64,000 nucleotides of DNA, from contig NZ_CP050699.1 of assembly GCF_005116675.2 (NCBI RefSeq), forward strand, positions 1,883,001 to 1,947,000. Direction: 5' to 3'. Source of the DNA: Desulfosediminicola ganghwensis. Its GTDB lineage: Bacteria; Desulfobacterota; Desulfobulbia; Desulfobulbales; Desulfocapsaceae. Made by a program: the position numbers and the translations under genes. The notes beneath the pieces are model-generated. The model was not told the DNA's origin and made no database searches. It saw nothing but the letters and a program-made list of their open reading frames with translations. Below are positions 63,301 to 64,000 of the stretch, piece after piece. The stretch's first letter is position 1. The number at the start of each line of letters is the position of its first letter.

Positions 63301-64000
63301 AGAGCTGGTAACCGTTTTCTTTGGCCCTGGTGTAGGAGTCGACTATGAAGTTCTCAAGCTCCGGGTCTATGGCACTGTTGAGCCAATACTGACAGAGGCC
63401 GGCAAAGACGGCAGAGAGACTGGAGAGCTGGGTGACATCGTCGATAGCCGGTTCTTCATCGGGTGCAACCGCATTCAGATGCGAGCTCATCACAAAAGCG
63501 AGGTGCTCATAGGCCTCAGTCTCTGTGGAGTTTTGGAAAAGAGTCAGGGTGTTGCTGATCTGGTCTGCAATAGCGCTATACGCCTCTTTCTCGGCACCTT
63601 TGAGCAGGGCGAGAATATAGAACAGACCGGTTGGACCGAAAAATGCTACACGTTCAGAGCCTGTGAGTTCCTGCAGAAATGCTTTGTCCGCATCAAATGC
63701 GGCGATCCCGTTATCGTCGGCGCCAAGCAGAAACTGAACCGTGCCGAGTGCGCCTGTGCCATGGAAGGAATCAGGCGAATTATCGATGAGCTCTCCGGCT
63801 TTGGCAAGCTCTCCGCGAAAGAGCAGTTGATTGAAAAGCAGTCGGCGGAAAGGGATGATTTCATCATCGGTAAGATGTTTGAATTCATTCTCATCCGAAA
63901 GGAAATTAAAGATGTCGGTTGCCGGCTTGAGGTGCGCCTGGCTATGTTGCAAGACACTGCTGAAAAGGTAGAACTGGAACGATGTTGGCAGGCTGCGAAT
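60347..64000 (-). CDS. SNF2-family DEAD/DEAH-box helicase-like ATPase, C-terminal part (5' end off window)
   Basis: The frame is open to the window edge (16 further codons beyond a TTG at 63952), so at least 1217 residues are visible and the true start is outside. The N-terminal about 700 residues lack a domain I can name. The C-terminal half is a SNF2 ATPase: LADDMGLGKTIQSLAIIL (motif I), VVAPTSVSTNW (Ia), VILDEAQAIKN (II), ITTGTPIENHLGELWNL (III), LVFSQFIGHLKIIREYL (IV), LISLKAGGLGLNLTAADYVI (V) and DRAHRIGQTRP (VI). Bacterial relatives include RapA-like and general SNF2 proteins that remodel DNA-protein complexes, some in defence systems. No partner gene is visible here. Confidence 0.93.
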   Translation of the reverse strand: MRSLPTSFQFYLFSSVLQHSQAHLKPATDIFNFLSDENEFKHLTDDEIIPFRRLLFNQLLFRGELAKAGELIDNSPDSFHGTGALGTVQFLLGADDNGIAAFDADKAFLQELTGSERVAFFGPTGLFYILALLKGAEKEAYSAIADQISNTLTLFQNSTETEAYEHLAFVMSSHLNAVAPDEEPAIDDVTQLSSLSAVFAGLCQYWLNSAIDPELENFIVDSYTRAKENGYQLFASIFTELLAKTLHASDEYQEARARIEQELGIIPLLSILEPEEPWKRSLEALIHATTTAKEEPQKTVRLIWLIDVNGNTAQLSPREQKLLPTGNWSKGRPVSLSRLYQSSKLTFLTPQDRKICNAIKKIQNAETQGVNYNFDIDKALLAMIGHPLLFLGHSPTTPVELISGEPELLVEERGDLLHICFAQPITADNIALYKETPTRIKVIRISDNHRRIAQITGKDGLTVPKSASEHVLTAIGNISSFMTVHSAIATDRLSNERNDITFVEADSTIYMHLLPYGTGFRLEMFVKPFTEGGHYLKPGQGVENIMAEVNGKRLQTRRNLALEEEKARDIEELCPILDLAMDLEQENDREWHLQDPDDCLQALHELQAIRDKVVIEWPEGEKLNITHQASMENLNLKIRTNRHNWFAMSGQLQLDQDTVIDLKDLLTKMKNSSGRFIELGDGQFLALTQEFIRRLDEMNIYSEGMSDDDENEILIHPLAAMPLEKLALRANTHADKGWNQQLDRIRDAQNFLPKVPSTLQAELRDYQFEGFAWLARLAEWGVGGCLADDMGLGKTIQSLAIILKNATKGPSLVVAPTSVSTNWMSEVVKFTPTLTIKTLAGKDRKSIIEGLGPFDLLITTYTLLQQEEDLLREVQWQTVILDEAQAIKNAATKRSRAAMSLQAKFRLITTGTPIENHLGELWNLFHFINPGLLGSLNSFNERFAIPIERFQDREARLKLKKLIRPFILRRIKSQVLDELPSRTEVTLNVEMSPEESHFYEALRQNAIDILENNKEKKGRHLQILTEIMKLRQACCNPRLLDADTTISSAKLKVFSSVVEELIESRHKVLVFSQFIGHLKIIREYLEEKGISYQYLDGATNSKLRKDRVEAFQAGQGDVFLISLKAGGLGLNLTAADYVIHMDPWWNPAIEDQASDRAHRIGQTRPVTIYRLVCKNTIEEKIVRLHQEKRDLAGSLLEGSDISAKMSSEELIDLIKET

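Noticed and set aside
60347-64000. SNF2 helicase as part of a defence system (DISARM or similar)
   Set aside because: No methylase, nuclease or PLD partner is visible, and the upstream side is outside the window, so the claim cannot be supported.

Overview
The window looks like chromosomal DNA of a Gram-negative, probably anaerobic bacterium close to the sulfate-reducing Desulfobacterota (Desulfobulbales-like). This is inferred from gene types, not from a marker gene: an adenylate kinase with the long cysteine-containing LID of the Desulfovibrio type, a phosphoglycerate-mutase-like gene beside homoserine dehydrogenase, a CobA-HemD fusion, a eukaryotic-type isocitrate dehydrogenase next to AcnB, two BCCT carriers, and outer-membrane proteins (OmpA-like, porin). 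Most of the window is ordinary core metabolism. Accessory DNA is concentrated at about 27-29 kb and 52-58 kb.

Layout. 0-7 kb: a leftward thiolase / acetoacetyl-CoA-reductase-like / CoA-transferase operon, a BCCT carrier, and a soluble PAS histidine kinase with a NarL-type regulator. 7.6-13.5 kb: a small winged-helix-like protein, a J-domain protein, GalU, and an iron pair (FeoB and a DtxR-FeoA fusion). 14-20 kb: icd, acnB and a second BCCT carrier, followed by two unusual heptamer-based tandem arrays. 20.5-23 kb: a DnaQ-like exonuclease and a cNMP/CBS/DUF294 protein. 23-30 kb: an AlgJ/AlgI-type O-acetylation pair, a family 9 glycosyltransferase gene interrupted by an IS4-family element, and a DUF6165 protein. 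30-34 kb: an OmpA/VWA protein, a 162-residue unknown, a Kbp-like BON-LysM protein and a DUF533 protein. 34.8-39.4 kb: an alginate-export-like porin, a Tat-exported Pht5-like binding protein and a sulfatase. 39.8-43.4 kb: a tight three-gene operon of uncharacterised helical/coiled-coil proteins, one in DUF6384. 43.4-45.2 kb: three separately transcribed initiator tRNA genes around a broken TetR gene. 45.2-51.7 kb: hom, apgM, a YbgC-like thioesterase, adk, cobA-hemD and a bacterial cereblon-like (CULT) protein. 52.3-57.7 kb: a tandem dimer of the same IS4-family element followed by broken IS110 and IS3 elements. 58.5-64 kb: a secreted glycine-flanked protein and a large SNF2 helicase that runs off the window.

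The observations I find most worth following are the CULT-domain protein with a complete predicted Trp cage and zinc site, the three-gene DUF6384 operon, the IS tandem dimer in which three copies of one 11-bp direct repeat flank and separate the elements, the precise IS insertion that splits an otherwise in-frame glycosyltransferase gene, and the heptamer arrays behind the second BCCT gene. Nothing here looks like a complete defence island, prophage or CRISPR locus.
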